This document shows, one piece after another, positions 51,928 through 61,605 of a stretch of 64,000 bases of DNA. Each line of letters begins with the position of its first letter. Position 1 is the stretch's first letter. Both the position numbers and the translations under genes were made by a program. The DNA lies in assembly GCF_900108065.1 (NCBI RefSeq), contig NZ_FNVQ01000005.1, positions 248,001-312,000 of the forward strand, written 5' to 3'. Below the pieces are notes generated by a model. That model had not been told where the DNA came from, did no database searches, and saw nothing but the letters and a program-made list of their open reading frames with translations. Source of the DNA: Marinobacterium lutimaris (GTDB taxonomy: Bacteria; Pseudomonadota; Gammaproteobacteria; Pseudomonadales; Balneatricaceae).

Positions 51928-54132
51928 GTGATAGTCCGTATTGCCCTGCCTACCCCCCTGCATCGCCTGTTCGACTACCTGCTGCCGCTGACACCGGTAG
52001 AACAGGAGCCGCAGCCAGGCTGTCGCGTGCGCGTCCCGTTCGGCAACCGGGAGCTGGTTGGACTGATCATGGAGGTCAGCGAGAACAGCGATGTGCCGCG
52101 TAACAAGCTCAAGCCGGTGCATGAGATTTTGGATAGCGAACCGGTGGTAGACCCCACCCTGTTCAAGCTTGGGCAGTGGGCCGCACGTTACTATCAACAC
52201 CCGATGGGCGATGCGCTCAGTCATCTACTGCCGGTACTGCTGCGCCAGGGCAAACCCGCGGAGTTCGCCCACGCCGAGCTCTGGCGTGCGGTGGATGGCG
52301 CGGCTGTGGATAAACTCAGCAGCAGCGCCCATCGCCAGCGCGAGCTACTCGAGCTGTTGCTGGAGCACCCCGCCGGTATCAGCGCAGACGCCCTCAGAGC
52401 CGAGGGCGGACAGACCCCGCTGCTGAAAACGCTGGCCGAGAAGGGCCTGGCCGAAGCCTTCGAACACAGGCCAACGCCTCTGCATGCCGACCTCACCGAG
52501 GATCTGCTTAACGAACCTGCGCTGCCGGTGCATGGCGAGCAGGCCGACGCACTGGAAGCGATCTACGCCGCCAGCGGTTTTACGCCCTTCCTTTTATATG
52601 GCGTTACTGGATCGGGTAAAACCGAGATTTATCTTCAGGCGATCGAGAAGACCCTGGCCGCCGGCAAGCAGGCATTGGTTCTGGTTCCGGAGATCGGCCT
52701 TACACCACAGACGCTGGGACGTTTCCGCGCCCGCTTCCGGGTGCCGGTGCATGCGCTGCACTCCAACCTCAGCGATCGCGAACGCCTGGACACTTGGCTG
52801 CATGCCCGCGCCGGCAGTGCCCGCATCATTATCGGCACCCGCTCGGCGATCTTCACACCGATGAAAAACCCGGGCTTGATTATTGTCGATGAGGAACATG
52901 ACGGCTCGTTCAAGCAGCAGGATGGTTTCCGCTACCATGCACGTGACCTGGCCCTGGTCCGCGCCAGCCGAGAAAACGTCCCGGTGATTCTCGGCAGCGC
53001 CACACCCGCACTGGAGACACTCCACAACGCCAGCAGCGGACGTTACCAGTTATTAAAGCTGACCCAGCGCGCTGGCAACGCCAGGGCACCCCGCTTTGAG
53101 CTGCTCGATATCCGCCAGCAGCCGCTGGAGGCGGGCCTCTCCGACGAGCTGATCCGCCGTATCCATCAGCACCTCGGTAGCGGCACCCAGGTGATGCTGT
53201 TCCTGAACCGGCGCGGCTTTTCGCCCTCGCTGATCTGCAACAACTGCGGCACGGTGGTGGACTGCACCCGCTGCGATGCACATATGACCCTGCACCGTAA
53301 TCCGCCCCATCTGCACTGCCACCATTGCGATCGGCAGACACCGATCCCCCGCGCCTGCAGCCACTGCGGCAGTACCGAGCTCAAACCTCTGGGCATAGGT
53401 ACCGAGCGCGCCGAAGATGCCCTGCAGAAACACTTCCCGGATGTGCCGATCCTGCGCGTTGACCGCGACAGCACCTCGCGCAAAAGCGCGCTGGAAAAGA
53501 TGATGGCGGTGGTGCACAGCGGCGAGCCCTGCATCCTGGTGGGCACCCAGATGCTGGCCAAGGGCCATCACTTCCCCAAGGTGACACTGGTGGCGATTCT
53601 CGACGCCGATGCGGGCCTGTTCAGCGCCGATTTCCGCGGCATGGAGAAAACCGCCCAGCTGATTCTGCAGGTGGCCGGTCGCGCCGGCCGCGCCGATCAT
53701 CCGGGCGAAGTGGTGTTGCAGACGCTGCATGCCGAACACCCGATGCTGCAGACGCTGATCGGCAGCGATTATCTGCACTTTGCCCAGCAGGAGATGAAGC
53801 TGCGTTACGCCGCCGCGCTGCCGCCCTTTGCCCATCACGCCATCGTGCGCGGCGAGGCATCGCGCCAGGGCTGGGCCGAACAGTTCCTGCAGGAGCTCGA
53901 CCAGAGCGCCCGCACCCAGGTACAGATGCCCGAGGGCGTCCAGGTGATCGGCCCCTTCCCCTCACCGATGGAAAAACGCGGTGGCCTGTTCCGCGCGCAA
54001 CTGCTTATTTCAGCCAAAACACGCCCCGCGCTGCATGCCTGGTTGGGGGCACTGATACGCCAGGCCGAAGCCGACCCTCAGGGACGCCGAGTCCGCTGGA
54101 CCCTGGATGTGGACCCGATAGACAACTATTGA
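51928..54132 (+). CDS. priA: Primosomal replication-restart helicase PriA
   Basis: The start is GTG. The 734-residue protein has the 3' DNA-binding domain (VRIALPTPLHRLFDYLLPL), a superfamily-2 helicase with Walker A GVTGSGKTEIYLQAI and DEEH in IIVDEEHDGSFKQQ, and a zinc region of paired cysteines (CNNCGTVVDCTRCDAH; CHHCDRQTPIPRACSHCG). It ends with the family C-terminal domain. PriA recognises stalled forks and reloads the replisome. It is divergent from rpmE, as in Pseudomonas. Confidence 0.96.
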   Translation: MIVRIALPTPLHRLFDYLLPLTPVEQEPQPGCRVRVPFGNRELVGLIMEVSENSDVPRNKLKPVHEILDSEPVVDPTLFKLGQWAARYYQHPMGDALSHLLPVLLRQGKPAEFAHAELWRAVDGAAVDKLSSSAHRQRELLELLLEHPAGISADALRAEGGQTPLLKTLAEKGLAEAFEHRPTPLHADLTEDLLNEPALPVHGEQADALEAIYAASGFTPFLLYGVTGSGKTEIYLQAIEKTLAAGKQALVLVPEIGLTPQTLGRFRARFRVPVHALHSNLSDRERLDTWLHARAGSARIIIGTRSAIFTPMKNPGLIIVDEEHDGSFKQQDGFRYHARDLALVRASRENVPVILGSATPALETLHNASSGRYQLLKLTQRAGNARAPRFELLDIRQQPLEAGLSDELIRRIHQHLGSGTQVMLFLNRRGFSPSLICNNCGTVVDCTRCDAHMTLHRNPPHLHCHHCDRQTPIPRACSHCGSTELKPLGIGTERAEDALQKHFPDVPILRVDRDSTSRKSALEKMMAVVHSGEPCILVGTQMLAKGHHFPKVTLVAILDADAGLFSADFRGMEKTAQLILQVAGRAGRADHPGEVVLQTLHAEHPMLQTLIGSDYLHFAQQEMKLRYAAALPPFAHHAIVRGEASRQGWAEQFLQELDQSARTQVQMPEGVQVIGPFPSPMEKRGGLFRAQLLISAKTRPALHAWLGALIRQAEADPQGRRVRWTLDVDPIDNY

Positions 54133-54212
54133 TTTCTACAGTCTGAAAACCGGCGCCAACACCCGATCTCAGCATCTGTTCGGCTCTTCTGATCAAAGCA
54201 GCACCTGATCGA

Positions 54213-54243
54213 TTGGCAATCAACCCATATCGGGCGATATAAT
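54213..54243 (+). promoter_or_regulatory. Probable argS promoter
   Basis: A perfect TATAAT at 54238-54243 is preceded by TTGGCA at 54213-54218, with a long 19-base spacer. It lies about 95 bases before the argS start. Confidence 0.5.
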
Positions 54244-54337
54244 GCCCGGTTTCTCAGAATCATCGCCCGCCATGAGCACTTCAATCGAGGTAGACTCCCC
54301 GCCGGGCAATACGCACATTCACCCTCAGGGTAGGTTA

Positions 54338-56095
54338 ATGAAAGAACTCATCGCACAGCTGATCGACTCTGCGCTGCAGACACTGGTCGCCGACGGTACG
54401 CTGCCGGCGGACATTCAACCGAAAATCATGGTTGAAAACACCCGCGACAAAGCGCACGGCGACTTCGCCTCCAACATCGCCCTGACACTGGCGAAGCCGG
54501 CCCGATGCAACCCGCGTGAACTGGCGCAAAAGCTGTGCGACGCTCTGCCCGCTTCCAACAGCCTGGCGAAAACCGAAATCGCCGGCCCCGGCTTCATCAA
54601 CTTCTTTATCACCCAGGCCTCCGCCTACGCCGTCATCGGCGACATCCTGGCCCAGGGTGATCAGTTCGGCCGCGCCGAAGCCGGCAAGGGACCGCGTGTT
54701 CAGGTGGAGTTTGTCTCCGCCAACCCGACCGGCCCGCTGCACGTGGGCCACGGTCGTGGCGCTGCCTACGGCGCTACCGTATCTGACCTGCTTGAAGCGG
54801 CCGGCATTAACGTCGAGCGCGAATACTACGTCAACGACGCCGGCCGTCAGATGAACATCCTCGCGGTCAGCGTCTGGCTGCGTTACCTGGAACTGCTCAA
54901 TGGCGAACTGACCTTCCCGGCCAACGGCTACCAGGGTCACTACATCCGCGATATCGCCCATGACCTGGAAAAGAGCCATGGCGACCGCCTGCAGCGCCCG
55001 GTGGCTGATGTCTTCGCTGACATCCCGGCGGACGAGCCCGCCGGCGGCGACAAGGAAAAGCATATCGACGGCCTGATCGATCGCGCCCGCGAACTGCTGG
55101 GCGAGGATTACGATCTGGTATTCGATGCCGGCCTCAACGCCATCCTCAGCGATATCCGTGAAGATCTGGGCGAGTTCGGCGCCGACTACCAGGAGTGGTT
55201 CTCCGAGCGCTCCCTGACCAGCAACGGCGACGTGGAAAAAGCGCTGCAAATGCTGGAAGAGAAAGGCTTCCTGTACGAGGAAGAGGGCAACATCTGGTTC
55301 CGCTCCACCGAGTTCGGTGATGACAAGGACCGCGTGGTCAAGCGCGCCAACGGCCAGACCACCTACTTTGCCTCCGATATCGCCTACCACATGAACAAGT
55401 TCGAGCGTGGCTTCGACCAGGTGATCAACATCTGGGGCGCAGACCACCACGGCTACATCACCCGCGTAAAAGCGGCTATCCAGGCACTGGGTTACGATCC
55501 TGAGCGCCTGATCGTCAAGCTGGTGCAGTTCGCGATCCTGTATCGCGGCGGCGAGCGCGTGCAGATGTCCACCCGCTCCGGCTCCTTCGTCACCCTGCGC
55601 GAACTGCGTGAAGAAGTAGGCGCCGACGCCTGCCGTTTCTTCTATGTGACCCGCAAGGCTGACCAGCACATGGATTTCGACCTGGATCTGGCCAAGTCAG
55701 AAACCAAGGACAACCCGGTGTTCTACATCCAGTACGCCCACGCCCGTGTCTGCTCGGTGCTGCGCAAGCTGGAAGAACAGGGCAACGCCTGGGCCCAGGA
55801 CGAAGGTCTGCAGAACCTGACCCGCCTGGATACCGAGGCAGAGAAGGATCTGGTCACCACGCTGAGCAAGTACCCTGAGCTGCTGCAGAGCGCTGCGCTT
55901 AACTACGAGCCGCACCTGCTAGCCAACTACCTGCGTGATCTGGCCGGTGATTTCCACACCTACTACAACGCCCACAAGATGCTGATTGACGATGCAGAGC
56001 TGCGCAATGCGCGCCTGACCCTGAGCGCCGCTGTGCGTCAGGTGCTGGCCAACGGCCTCAAGCTACTCGGCGTCAGCGCACCGGAGCAGATGTAA
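54338..56095 (+). CDS. argS: Arginyl-tRNA synthetase
   Basis: The 585-residue class I synthetase charges tRNA-Arg. It shows the HIGH motif as [19 protein letters not shown], an N-terminal Add-1 domain for tRNA D-loop contact, and the all-helical anticodon domain ending [19 protein letters not shown]. The KMSKS site is the degenerate form [13 protein letters not shown], as in most ArgS. The frame is open upstream to 54242, but that ATG lies within the promoter -10 box; the ATG at 54338 follows AGGGTAGG and gives the normal length. Confidence 0.95.
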   Translation: MKELIAQLIDSALQTLVADGTLPADIQPKIMVENTRDKAHGDFASNIALTLAKPARCNPRELAQKLCDALPASNSLAKTEIAGPGFINFFITQASAYAVIGDILAQGDQFGRAEAGKGPRVQVEFVSANPTGPLHVGHGRGAAYGATVSDLLEAAGINVEREYYVNDAGRQMNILAVSVWLRYLELLNGELTFPANGYQGHYIRDIAHDLEKSHGDRLQRPVADVFADIPADEPAGGDKEKHIDGLIDRARELLGEDYDLVFDAGLNAILSDIREDLGEFGADYQEWFSERSLTSNGDVEKALQMLEEKGFLYEEEGNIWFRSTEFGDDKDRVVKRANGQTTYFASDIAYHMNKFERGFDQVINIWGADHHGYITRVKAAIQALGYDPERLIVKLVQFAILYRGGERVQMSTRSGSFVTLRELREEVGADACRFFYVTRKADQHMDFDLDLAKSETKDNPVFYIQYAHARVCSVLRKLEEQGNAWAQDEGLQNLTRLDTEAEKDLVTTLSKYPELLQSAALNYEPHLLANYLRDLAGDFHTYYNAHKMLIDDAELRNARLTLSAAVRQVLANGLKLLGVSAPEQM

Positions 56096-56101
56096 GGCTT
56101 T

Positions 56102-56728
56102 ATGGCACGACAGGACTACGCGCAAAAACGCCGCGGTAACAACTCGGCCAGTCGCAAACCGGCTCCACGCAAGAGGGCGGCTCCGCCGCCTCCTCCGCGT
56201 CGCCCCTGGGGGCTGGCGCTGCTGTCGCTGATCGGTATCGGCGGGCTTGGCGTGCTGATCTACCTGCTGGTGCAGAACCCTTCCGGCGCGCCTCAGGTCA
56301 GCAAGCCAGCGCCCGCGCCTGCTCCCAAGGTGGAGCAGCCAGCTCCGGCCAAACCGAAACCGGCGCCAGCAGCACCGGCACCGGCGGAGCCGCAGAAGGA
56401 CAGGTTCGACTTTTACGAGATGCTGCCCAAGAGCAAGGTGGAACCGCCGGAGGAGTCGGCCTACCACTCAACGCCGAAGACCGCCAAGCTGGAAACCAAG
56501 ATCCTGCTTCAAGCCGGGTCTTTCCGCAGTGCCGATGACGCAGAGCAGATGCGCGCCAGGATGATCCTGGCCGGACTGCCGGATGTGAAGACCAGTCGCA
56601 CCGAAGGCAGCAACGGCATCTGGTACCGGGTCCGCACCGGTCCGTTCGACACCCGTGCCGAGGTTAACGCGGCGGCTAACAAGCTCTACAAGCTGAACAT
56701 CAACCCGCTGGAGATCCGTGCGCAATAA
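56102..56728 (+). CDS. FtsN-like cell-division protein with SPOR domain
   Basis: The 208-residue protein has a basic cytoplasmic N-terminus (QKRRGNNSASRKPAPRKRAA), one helix (WGLALLSLIGIGGLGVLIYL), a Pro/Ala-rich periplasmic linker and a C-terminal SPOR domain (KILLQAGSFRSADDAEQMRA to YKLNINPLEIRAQ). It begins six bases after argS. The location ahead of hslVU is that of ftsN in E. coli, and the Pseudomonas counterpart is a SPOR protein. It likely binds septal glycan strands late in division. A second SPOR protein is at 36354. Confidence 0.88.
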   Translation: MARQDYAQKRRGNNSASRKPAPRKRAAPPPPPRRPWGLALLSLIGIGGLGVLIYLLVQNPSGAPQVSKPAPAPAPKVEQPAPAKPKPAPAAPAPAEPQKDRFDFYEMLPKSKVEPPEESAYHSTPKTAKLETKILLQAGSFRSADDAEQMRARMILAGLPDVKTSRTEGSNGIWYRVRTGPFDTRAEVNAAANKLYKLNINPLEIRAQ

Positions 56729-56778
56729 AGCCGGACCGCCCAGCGGGCGTTTTTCCCGCCCCAATCGCCCCCGCTACC

Positions 56779-56806
56779 CTTGAAATCCCAGTCGCCAGAA
56801 CCATAT
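56779..56806 (+). promoter_or_regulatory. Sigma-32 (heat-shock) promoter of hslVU
   Basis: CTTGAAA at 56779-56785 (preceded by CC) and AACCATAT at 56799-56806 are 13 bases apart, close to the RpoH consensus CTTGAAA-N13/14-CCCCATNT. It lies about 35 bases ahead of hslV, a known heat-shock operon, which supports the call. Confidence 0.75.
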
Positions 56807-56846
56807 CTGTAGGCAATACAAACTGGCAAACAGGGTATCCTCTGTC

Positions 56847-57377
56847 ATGACAACAATCGTTTCTGTTCGCCGCGGCGATCAAGTCGTCGTCGGCGGCGAC
56901 GGCCAGGTGTCTTTGGGCAACACGGTAATGAAGGGCAGCGCCCGCAAGGTCAATGTCCTGCCCAAGCACAAGGTAATTACTGGCTTCGCCGGCAGCACTG
57001 CCGACGCCATCACCCTGCGCGACCTGTTCGAACAGCAGCTGGACAAGCACCAGGGCAACATCGTTACTTCCGTGATTCAGCTCGCCCGCGAATGGCGTTC
57101 CGACCGCGTGCTGCGCCGCCTCGAAGCACTGATGCTGGTGGCCAACCGTGAAAAGACCTTTCTGATCTCCGGCAGCGGCGACATCATTGAGCCGGAAGAC
57201 GGCGTGATCGCAATCGGCTCCGGCGGCAACTACGCGCTTTCCGCCGCCCGCGCACTGGTCGACAACACCGACCTCAGCGCCCGCGACATCGTCGAGAAAA
57301 GCCTGAATATTGCAGCCGGTATCTGCGTATTCACCAATGACAACCTGACCATCGAACAGCTCGAATCCGTAGGCTGA
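56847..57377 (+). CDS. hslV: ATP-dependent protease HslVU peptidase subunit
   Basis: The 176-residue subunit begins [20 protein letters not shown]; after Met removal the N-terminal threonine is the nucleophile, as in proteasome beta subunits. [12 protein letters not shown] holds the catalytic lysine and later residues include [16 protein letters not shown]. It forms a double hexamer capped by HslU. The gene is 10 bases ahead of hslU behind a heat-shock promoter. Confidence 0.97.
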   Translation: MTTIVSVRRGDQVVVGGDGQVSLGNTVMKGSARKVNVLPKHKVITGFAGSTADAITLRDLFEQQLDKHQGNIVTSVIQLAREWRSDRVLRRLEALMLVANREKTFLISGSGDIIEPEDGVIAIGSGGNYALSAARALVDNTDLSARDIVEKSLNIAAGICVFTNDNLTIEQLESVG

Positions 57378-57387
57378 GGAGCGCTCC

Positions 57388-58722
57388 ATGTCCAACATGA
57401 CCCCCCGTGAAATCGTTCATGAGCTGAACCGCCATATCGTTGGTCAGGAAGAAGCGAAGAAATCCGTCGCCAACGCCCTGCGTAACCGCTGGCGTCGCAT
57501 GCAGATCGATGAAGAGCTGCGCGCCGAAGTCACCCCGAAAAACATTCTGATGATCGGCCCCACCGGTGTCGGTAAAACCGAGATCGCCCGCCGTCTGGCC
57601 AAGCTGGCCAACGCCCCGTTCATCAAGGTGGAAGCCACCAAGTTCACCGAAGTCGGCTACGTCGGCCGCGATGTGGAGACTATCATCCGCGACCTGATCG
57701 AAATGTCGCTGAAAATGGTGCGCGAGCAGGCGATGGAGCAGCACCGCTTCCGCGCCGAAGAGCTGGCCGAAGAGCGCATCCTGGATGCCCTGCTGCCGCA
57801 GGCGCGCAGCAGCGGTTTCGAGCAGGAAAATGCCAGCAAGACCGACTCTGCCACCCGCCAGATCTTCCGCAAGAAACTGCGTGAAGGTCAGCTGGATGAC
57901 AAGGAGATCGACATCGAGGTTGCCGAGCAGCCGATGGGCGTCGAGATCATGTCACCGCCGGGCATGGAGGAGATGACCAGCCAGTTGCAGAACCTGTTCT
58001 CCAACATGGGTCAGAACAAGAAGAAGTCACGCCGCATCAAGGTCAAGGAAGCGTTCAAGCTGCTGACCGATGAAGAAGCCGCTGGCCTCGTCAAAGAGGA
58101 CGAGATCAAGCAGCAGGCGGTTGAGCGCGTCGAGCAGAACGGTATCGTCTTCCTCGACGAGATCGACAAGGTGTGCAAACGCGCCGACAACACAGGCGGC
58201 GACGTCTCCCGCGAAGGCGTACAGCGCGACCTGCTGCCGCTGATCGAAGGTTGCAGCGTCAGCACCAAGTACGGCGTGATCCGCACCGACCACATCCTGT
58301 TTATCGCGTCCGGCGCCTTCCACCTGGCGCGTCCGTCAGACCTGATCCCCGAACTTCAGGGGCGTCTTCCGATCCGCGTCGAACTCCAGGCCCTGACGCC
58401 GGAAGATTTCCGTCGTATTCTGACAGAACCCAAGGCGTCACTGACCGAGCAGTACCGTGCTCTGCTGGCCACCGAAGGTGTCGATGTCACGTTCACCGAG
58501 GACGGCATCAGCCGTATCGCCGAACTGGCCTACCAGGTCAACGAGACCACCGAAAACATCGGTGCCCGCCGCCTGCACACCATGATGGAACGCCTGCTGG
58601 AGGAGCTCTCCTTCTCTGCTGCAGATCGCAGCGGCGATACCATCAACATCGACCGCGCCTTTGTCGATGAGCAGCTCGGCGAAGTCAGCCGCGACGAGGA
58701 TCTGAGTCACTACATCCTCTGA
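57388..58722 (+). CDS. hslU: ATP-dependent protease HslVU ATPase subunit
   Basis: The 444-residue AAA+ unfoldase begins [20 protein letters not shown], with Walker [17 protein letters not shown], pore loop GYVGRDVE, Walker [16 protein letters not shown], sensor and arginine-finger region, and the C-terminal tail LSHYIL that activates HslV. The intermediate domain (about 110-240) has the usual charged helices. Length equals the family norm. A strong terminator follows. Confidence 0.98.
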   Translation: MSNMTPREIVHELNRHIVGQEEAKKSVANALRNRWRRMQIDEELRAEVTPKNILMIGPTGVGKTEIARRLAKLANAPFIKVEATKFTEVGYVGRDVETIIRDLIEMSLKMVREQAMEQHRFRAEELAEERILDALLPQARSSGFEQENASKTDSATRQIFRKKLREGQLDDKEIDIEVAEQPMGVEIMSPPGMEEMTSQLQNLFSNMGQNKKKSRRIKVKEAFKLLTDEEAAGLVKEDEIKQQAVERVEQNGIVFLDEIDKVCKRADNTGGDVSREGVQRDLLPLIEGCSVSTKYGVIRTDHILFIASGAFHLARPSDLIPELQGRLPIRVELQALTPEDFRRILTEPKASLTEQYRALLATEGVDVTFTEDGISRIAELAYQVNETTENIGARRLHTMMERLLEELSFSAADRSGDTINIDRAFVDEQLGEVSRDEDLSHYIL

Positions 58723-58730
58723 TCGAATCC

Positions 58731-58772
58731 GCGCCGGCCTAAGGCTTAAAACCTAAGTGCCGGCGCTTTTGT
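58731..58772 (+). terminator. Terminator of hslVU
   Basis: GCGCCGGC (58731-58738) pairs perfectly with GCCGGCGC (58759-58766), with a smaller AGG/CCT stem inside, followed by TTTTGT. Confidence 0.85.
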
Positions 58773-58787
58773 AAATAACTACCCAAA

Positions 58788-59100
58788 CCTGTCAAAAATG
58801 CTGACAGGGAGGTCTTGGAATACACTTGCTGAGTGCAGCAAAATCCCCCTTCAGTGCAGCCGAGCATCACAGGCTGAAAGAGAAACAAGGGAAGGGCTGT
58901 TTGAGGCGCAGCCGCCTTATTTTTAGAAAGTAGGCCCTTCCCGCTCTTTCAGACGAGAAGCGCAGGGCAGTCGGCGTAGCCGACCAAACTGTCGGGGCGG
59001 CTTGGGATTATCAAGGGTCTTGGCCGCCCAAGACCCTTGATTCGCCAGCAGGCGAAACCGGCCTTGAAAACAACGCGCAAAGAAAGCGTTCAAACAACCG
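58788..59100. repeat. Chain-of-hairpins intergenic element
   Basis: Some 310 non-coding bases hold successive inverted repeats: CCTGTCA/TGACAGG (58788-58808), the two-part arms CTGAAAGAG and GGGAAGGGC pairing with GCCCTTCCC and CTCTTTCAG (58874-58952), GTCGGC-GTA-GCCGAC (58970-58984), a perfect 14-base arm pair around CCGC (59010-59041), and TTCGCC-AGCA-GGCGAA (59041-59056). No open frame runs through it on either strand. The layout recalls long structured spacers I remember from other gammaproteobacterial genomes, but no name can be given from sequence alone. Confidence 0.65.
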
Positions 59101-59201
59101 CCTTGCGCGCTAAGACTTTTTGACTTTGTCCTGTCGTTAAGGCTATGAGCTTACATAAAGCCACCCGCGACGCGGCTAGACTAAGACTGGGAGGGGCCAC
59201 C

Positions 59202-59582
59202 ATGGCCGACGAAGTACCTCTGCCGACGGATATCCGTCTGCATATGAAATCGCGCACCCTGGAGCTGGTGTATGCCGATGGCAGCTTCGAGCTCACCGCC
59301 GAGTTCCTGCGTGTCCATTCCCCGTCCGCCGAAGTACGCGGCCACGGCATAGGCCAGGGCGTGCTGCAGGTTGGTAAGAAGCATGTCGGCTTCAGGGGCG
59401 TGGAGCCTTCAGGCAACTACGCACTGAAAATCATCTTCGATGACGGCCACGATTCCGGGCTCTACACCTGGGAATACCTGCACGATCTGGCCCACGACCA
59501 GAAGACTTACTGGGACAAGTACCTGGCCGATCTGGCAGCCGCCGGCGCCAGCCGCGACGGTGGCCTGATCGCGCGCGGCTGA
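59202..59582 (+). CDS. DUF971-domain protein
   Basis: The 126-residue protein has the single DUF971 fold, also seen at the N-terminus of gamma-butyrobetaine hydroxylase: DIRLHMKSRTLELVYADGSF, SAEVRGHG and KIIFDDGHDSGLYTWEYLHD. The upstream in-frame ATG at 59145 is less likely because GGGAGGGG sits ideally for 59202. The position between hslU and ubiE is as in Pseudomonas. Related domains are linked to iron-sulfur proteins, but its function is not known. Confidence 0.85.
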   Translation: MADEVPLPTDIRLHMKSRTLELVYADGSFELTAEFLRVHSPSAEVRGHGIGQGVLQVGKKHVGFRGVEPSGNYALKIIFDDGHDSGLYTWEYLHDLAHDQKTYWDKYLADLAAAGASRDGGLIARG

Positions 59583-59609
59583 TGCAACGCAGCTAAGCGG
59601 CACTGGAAC

Positions 59610-59639
59610 AGGACAAATGCCCCCGGCGGGCGCTACAAT
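59610..59639 (+). promoter_or_regulatory. Candidate ubiE promoter
   Basis: AGGACA (59610-59615) and TACAAT (59634-59639) are 18 bases apart, 34 bases before the ubiE start. Confidence 0.4.
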
Positions 59640-59672
59640 GCAGCCATCTTTCACCAGGCTATTGAGCGGACG

Positions 59673-60428
59673 ATGAGCGAGAAAAAGAAGGACACCATTG
59701 ATTTCGGTTATCAGGAAGTACCGGTCGAAGAGAAGGTAAAACGGGTTGCCGGTGTATTTCACTCGGTAGCGGGTAAGTACGACCTGATGAACGACCTGAT
59801 GTCCGGTGGTATCCATCGCCTCTGGAAACGTCTGACCATTGAGCAGAGCGGCGCCCGCGCCGGCATGAAGATTCTTGATATCGCAGGCGGTACCGGTGAT
59901 CTGACGCTGAAGTTCTCCCGCATTGTCGGCCCGACCGGCGGCGTGGTCCTGGCCGATATCAACGACTCCATGCTCAAGGTAGGCCGCGACAAGCTGATCA
60001 ATGCCGGTGCGGCCGGCAACATCGAGTACGTTCAGGCCAACGCCGAATGCCTGCCGTTCGAAGACAACACATTCGATATCATCACCATCGCCTTCGGTCT
60101 GCGTAACGTCACCGACAAGGACGCAGCGCTGGCCTCCATGAACCGCGTTCTCAAGCCGGGCGGTAAACTGATGGTGCTGGAGTTCTCCAAGACCAACAAC
60201 CCGCTGCTGACCAAGGCGTACGACTTCTACTCCTTCAACGTACTGCCGCAGATGGGCCGTGTTATCGCCAACGACTCTGAAAGCTACCGCTACCTGGCCG
60301 AATCGATCCGTATGCACCCGGACCAGGAAACGCTGAAGCAGATGATGGCCAACGCCGGCTTCGTCAACTGCCGCTACCAGAACATGACCGGCGGTGTCGT
60401 TGCCCTGCATACCGGTATCAAACCCTAA
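59673..60428 (+). CDS. ubiE: Ubiquinone/menaquinone biosynthesis C-methyltransferase
   Basis: The 251-residue SAM-dependent enzyme C-methylates the quinone ring. It shows [20 protein letters not shown], the SAM motif [18 protein letters not shown], and family blocks [20 protein letters not shown] and [20 protein letters not shown]. Length matches E. coli UbiE (251). It is followed by ubiJ 24 bases later. Confidence 0.97.
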   Translation: MSEKKKDTIDFGYQEVPVEEKVKRVAGVFHSVAGKYDLMNDLMSGGIHRLWKRLTIEQSGARAGMKILDIAGGTGDLTLKFSRIVGPTGGVVLADINDSMLKVGRDKLINAGAAGNIEYVQANAECLPFEDNTFDIITIAFGLRNVTDKDAALASMNRVLKPGGKLMVLEFSKTNNPLLTKAYDFYSFNVLPQMGRVIANDSESYRYLAESIRMHPDQETLKQMMANAGFVNCRYQNMTGGVVALHTGIKP

Positions 60429-60452
60429 GCGCCGCGCACAACGGAGGTGACC

Positions 60453-61055
60453 ATGCCGTTCCAGTTGTTGAACGCCAGTGTGCTGTCTCTGGCAGAATCC
60501 AGCCTGAACCGTCTGCTGGCCAACGATCCGGCCACTCTGGACCGGCTCGGCGCGCTCACCGGCAAGGTGATCGCCATCGAATCCACCTCGCCGGTGTTTC
60601 ATCTCTACGTTCTGCCCCATGGCGCGGGTCTCGACCTGCTGCACCACTATGAAGGCAACGCGGATGTGACGATCTGCGGCAGCGCACTGCTGCTGGCACG
60701 TCTGCCGATCGCCGGTAATGAGGTGCTGTTCGGCAAGGGCGTAAGCCTCAGGGGCGACTCCACTCTCGCCCACAAGCTGCAATCCACCCTGGCGGACACC
60801 CGGATCGACTGGGAAGCCTGGCTCGGCAACCTGATGGGCGACGCCGCCGGTCACGAAGCGGCCAAAGCGCTGCGCTCACTCATCGGTTACAGCCGTGACA
60901 GCGCCAGCTCACTGCTGCTGAGCACACGCGAATATATTCAGGAAGAGGCTCAGCTGCTGCCGACGCGGGTGGAGATCGAGATCTTTATGGATGAGGTGGA
61001 TGTACTGCGCGAACGTGCCGAACGGCTGGAAGCGCGCATTCGGCAGCTCGGTTAA
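60453..61055 (+). CDS. ubiJ: Ubiquinone biosynthesis accessory factor UbiJ (SCP2 domain)
   Basis: The 200-residue protein has an SCP2 lipid-binding domain (ALTGKVIAIESTSPVFHLYV to LAHKLQSTLADTRIDWEAWL) and a C-terminal coiled coil (MDEVDVLRERAERLEARIRQ), as in UbiJ, which organises the Ubi complex around ubiquinone intermediates. GGAGG lies six bases before the ATG at 60453, preferred over the GTG at 60447 that overlaps it. In E. coli and Pseudomonas ubiB follows; here it does not. Confidence 0.88.
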   Translation: MPFQLLNASVLSLAESSLNRLLANDPATLDRLGALTGKVIAIESTSPVFHLYVLPHGAGLDLLHHYEGNADVTICGSALLLARLPIAGNEVLFGKGVSLRGDSTLAHKLQSTLADTRIDWEAWLGNLMGDAAGHEAAKALRSLIGYSRDSASSLLLSTREYIQEEAQLLPTRVEIEIFMDEVDVLRERAERLEARIRQLG

Positions 61056-61070
61056 CGCTTGAAAAGGTCG

Positions 61071-61097
61071 CCGGAGCAGAAAGCCTGTTCGCTCCGG
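61071..61097. terminator. Stem-loop between ubiJ and hemJ
   Basis: CCGGAGC and GCTCCGG make a perfect 7-base stem with a 13-base loop in the convergent gap. There is no T tract, so termination is only possible. Confidence 0.4.
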
Positions 61098-61124
61098 TAA
61101 CGCAGATAGCTTCTCGACAGTCTT

Positions 61125-61538
61125 TTAGAAAGGTTTAACGACCACAAAGATCAATATCGGGATGAATATCAACAGCGGCACTTCGTTAAACAGACGGAAA
61201 TAGCGCCCGCTTTTGTTCAGCTCACCGCGCTGCATCTTTTTCAGGTAGATCCAGCAGGCGTGATGATAGCCCATCAGCAGAACCACAAACAGCAGCTTGG
61301 CGTGCAGCCATCCCCCGCTGATTCCCCAACCAAACCAGAGCCAAAGCCCAAACCCCAGGGTAAACAGCGCCATCAGGGTCATAAAACCAAACAGCTTACG
61401 TGCCATGATCTGCAAGCGGGTCACATCCTGACCTGCGGCGCGCCCTTCCACGTAATGCACATAGATACGTGGCAGGTAGAAAATTCCCGCCATCCAGCTG
61501 GTCATCGCCAGAATATGAAACACCTTAACCCAGAGCAT
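61125..61538 (-). CDS. hemJ: Protoporphyrinogen IX oxidase HemJ family membrane protein
   Basis: The 137-residue membrane protein begins LWVKVFHILAMTSWMAGIFY with the conserved early histidine and holds HAKLLFVVLLMGYHH with the conserved lysine and histidines. HemJ oxidises protoporphyrinogen IX to protoporphyrin IX, with electrons passing to the respiratory chain. The four-helix length fits HemJ; the related CopD family is the main alternative. It lies convergent with ubiJ, so it replaces ubiB at this spot. Confidence 0.85.
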   Translation of the reverse strand: MLWVKVFHILAMTSWMAGIFYLPRIYVHYVEGRAAGQDVTRLQIMARKLFGFMTLMALFTLGFGLWLWFGWGISGGWLHAKLLFVVLLMGYHHACWIYLKKMQRGELNKSGRYFRLFNEVPLLIFIPILIFVVVKPF

Positions 61539-61605
61539 CGTCTCTCCTTTCGGCTGAATCAGTAAGATGGCGGCAGTATGCCAGCATCGCGCCGGAGTGT
61601 CCGGC

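Noticed and set aside
54335-55669. 444-codon minus-strand frame opposite argS
   Set aside because: Antisense shadow of argS codon bias; reads as Val/Gly/Asp-rich low-complexity with no domain.
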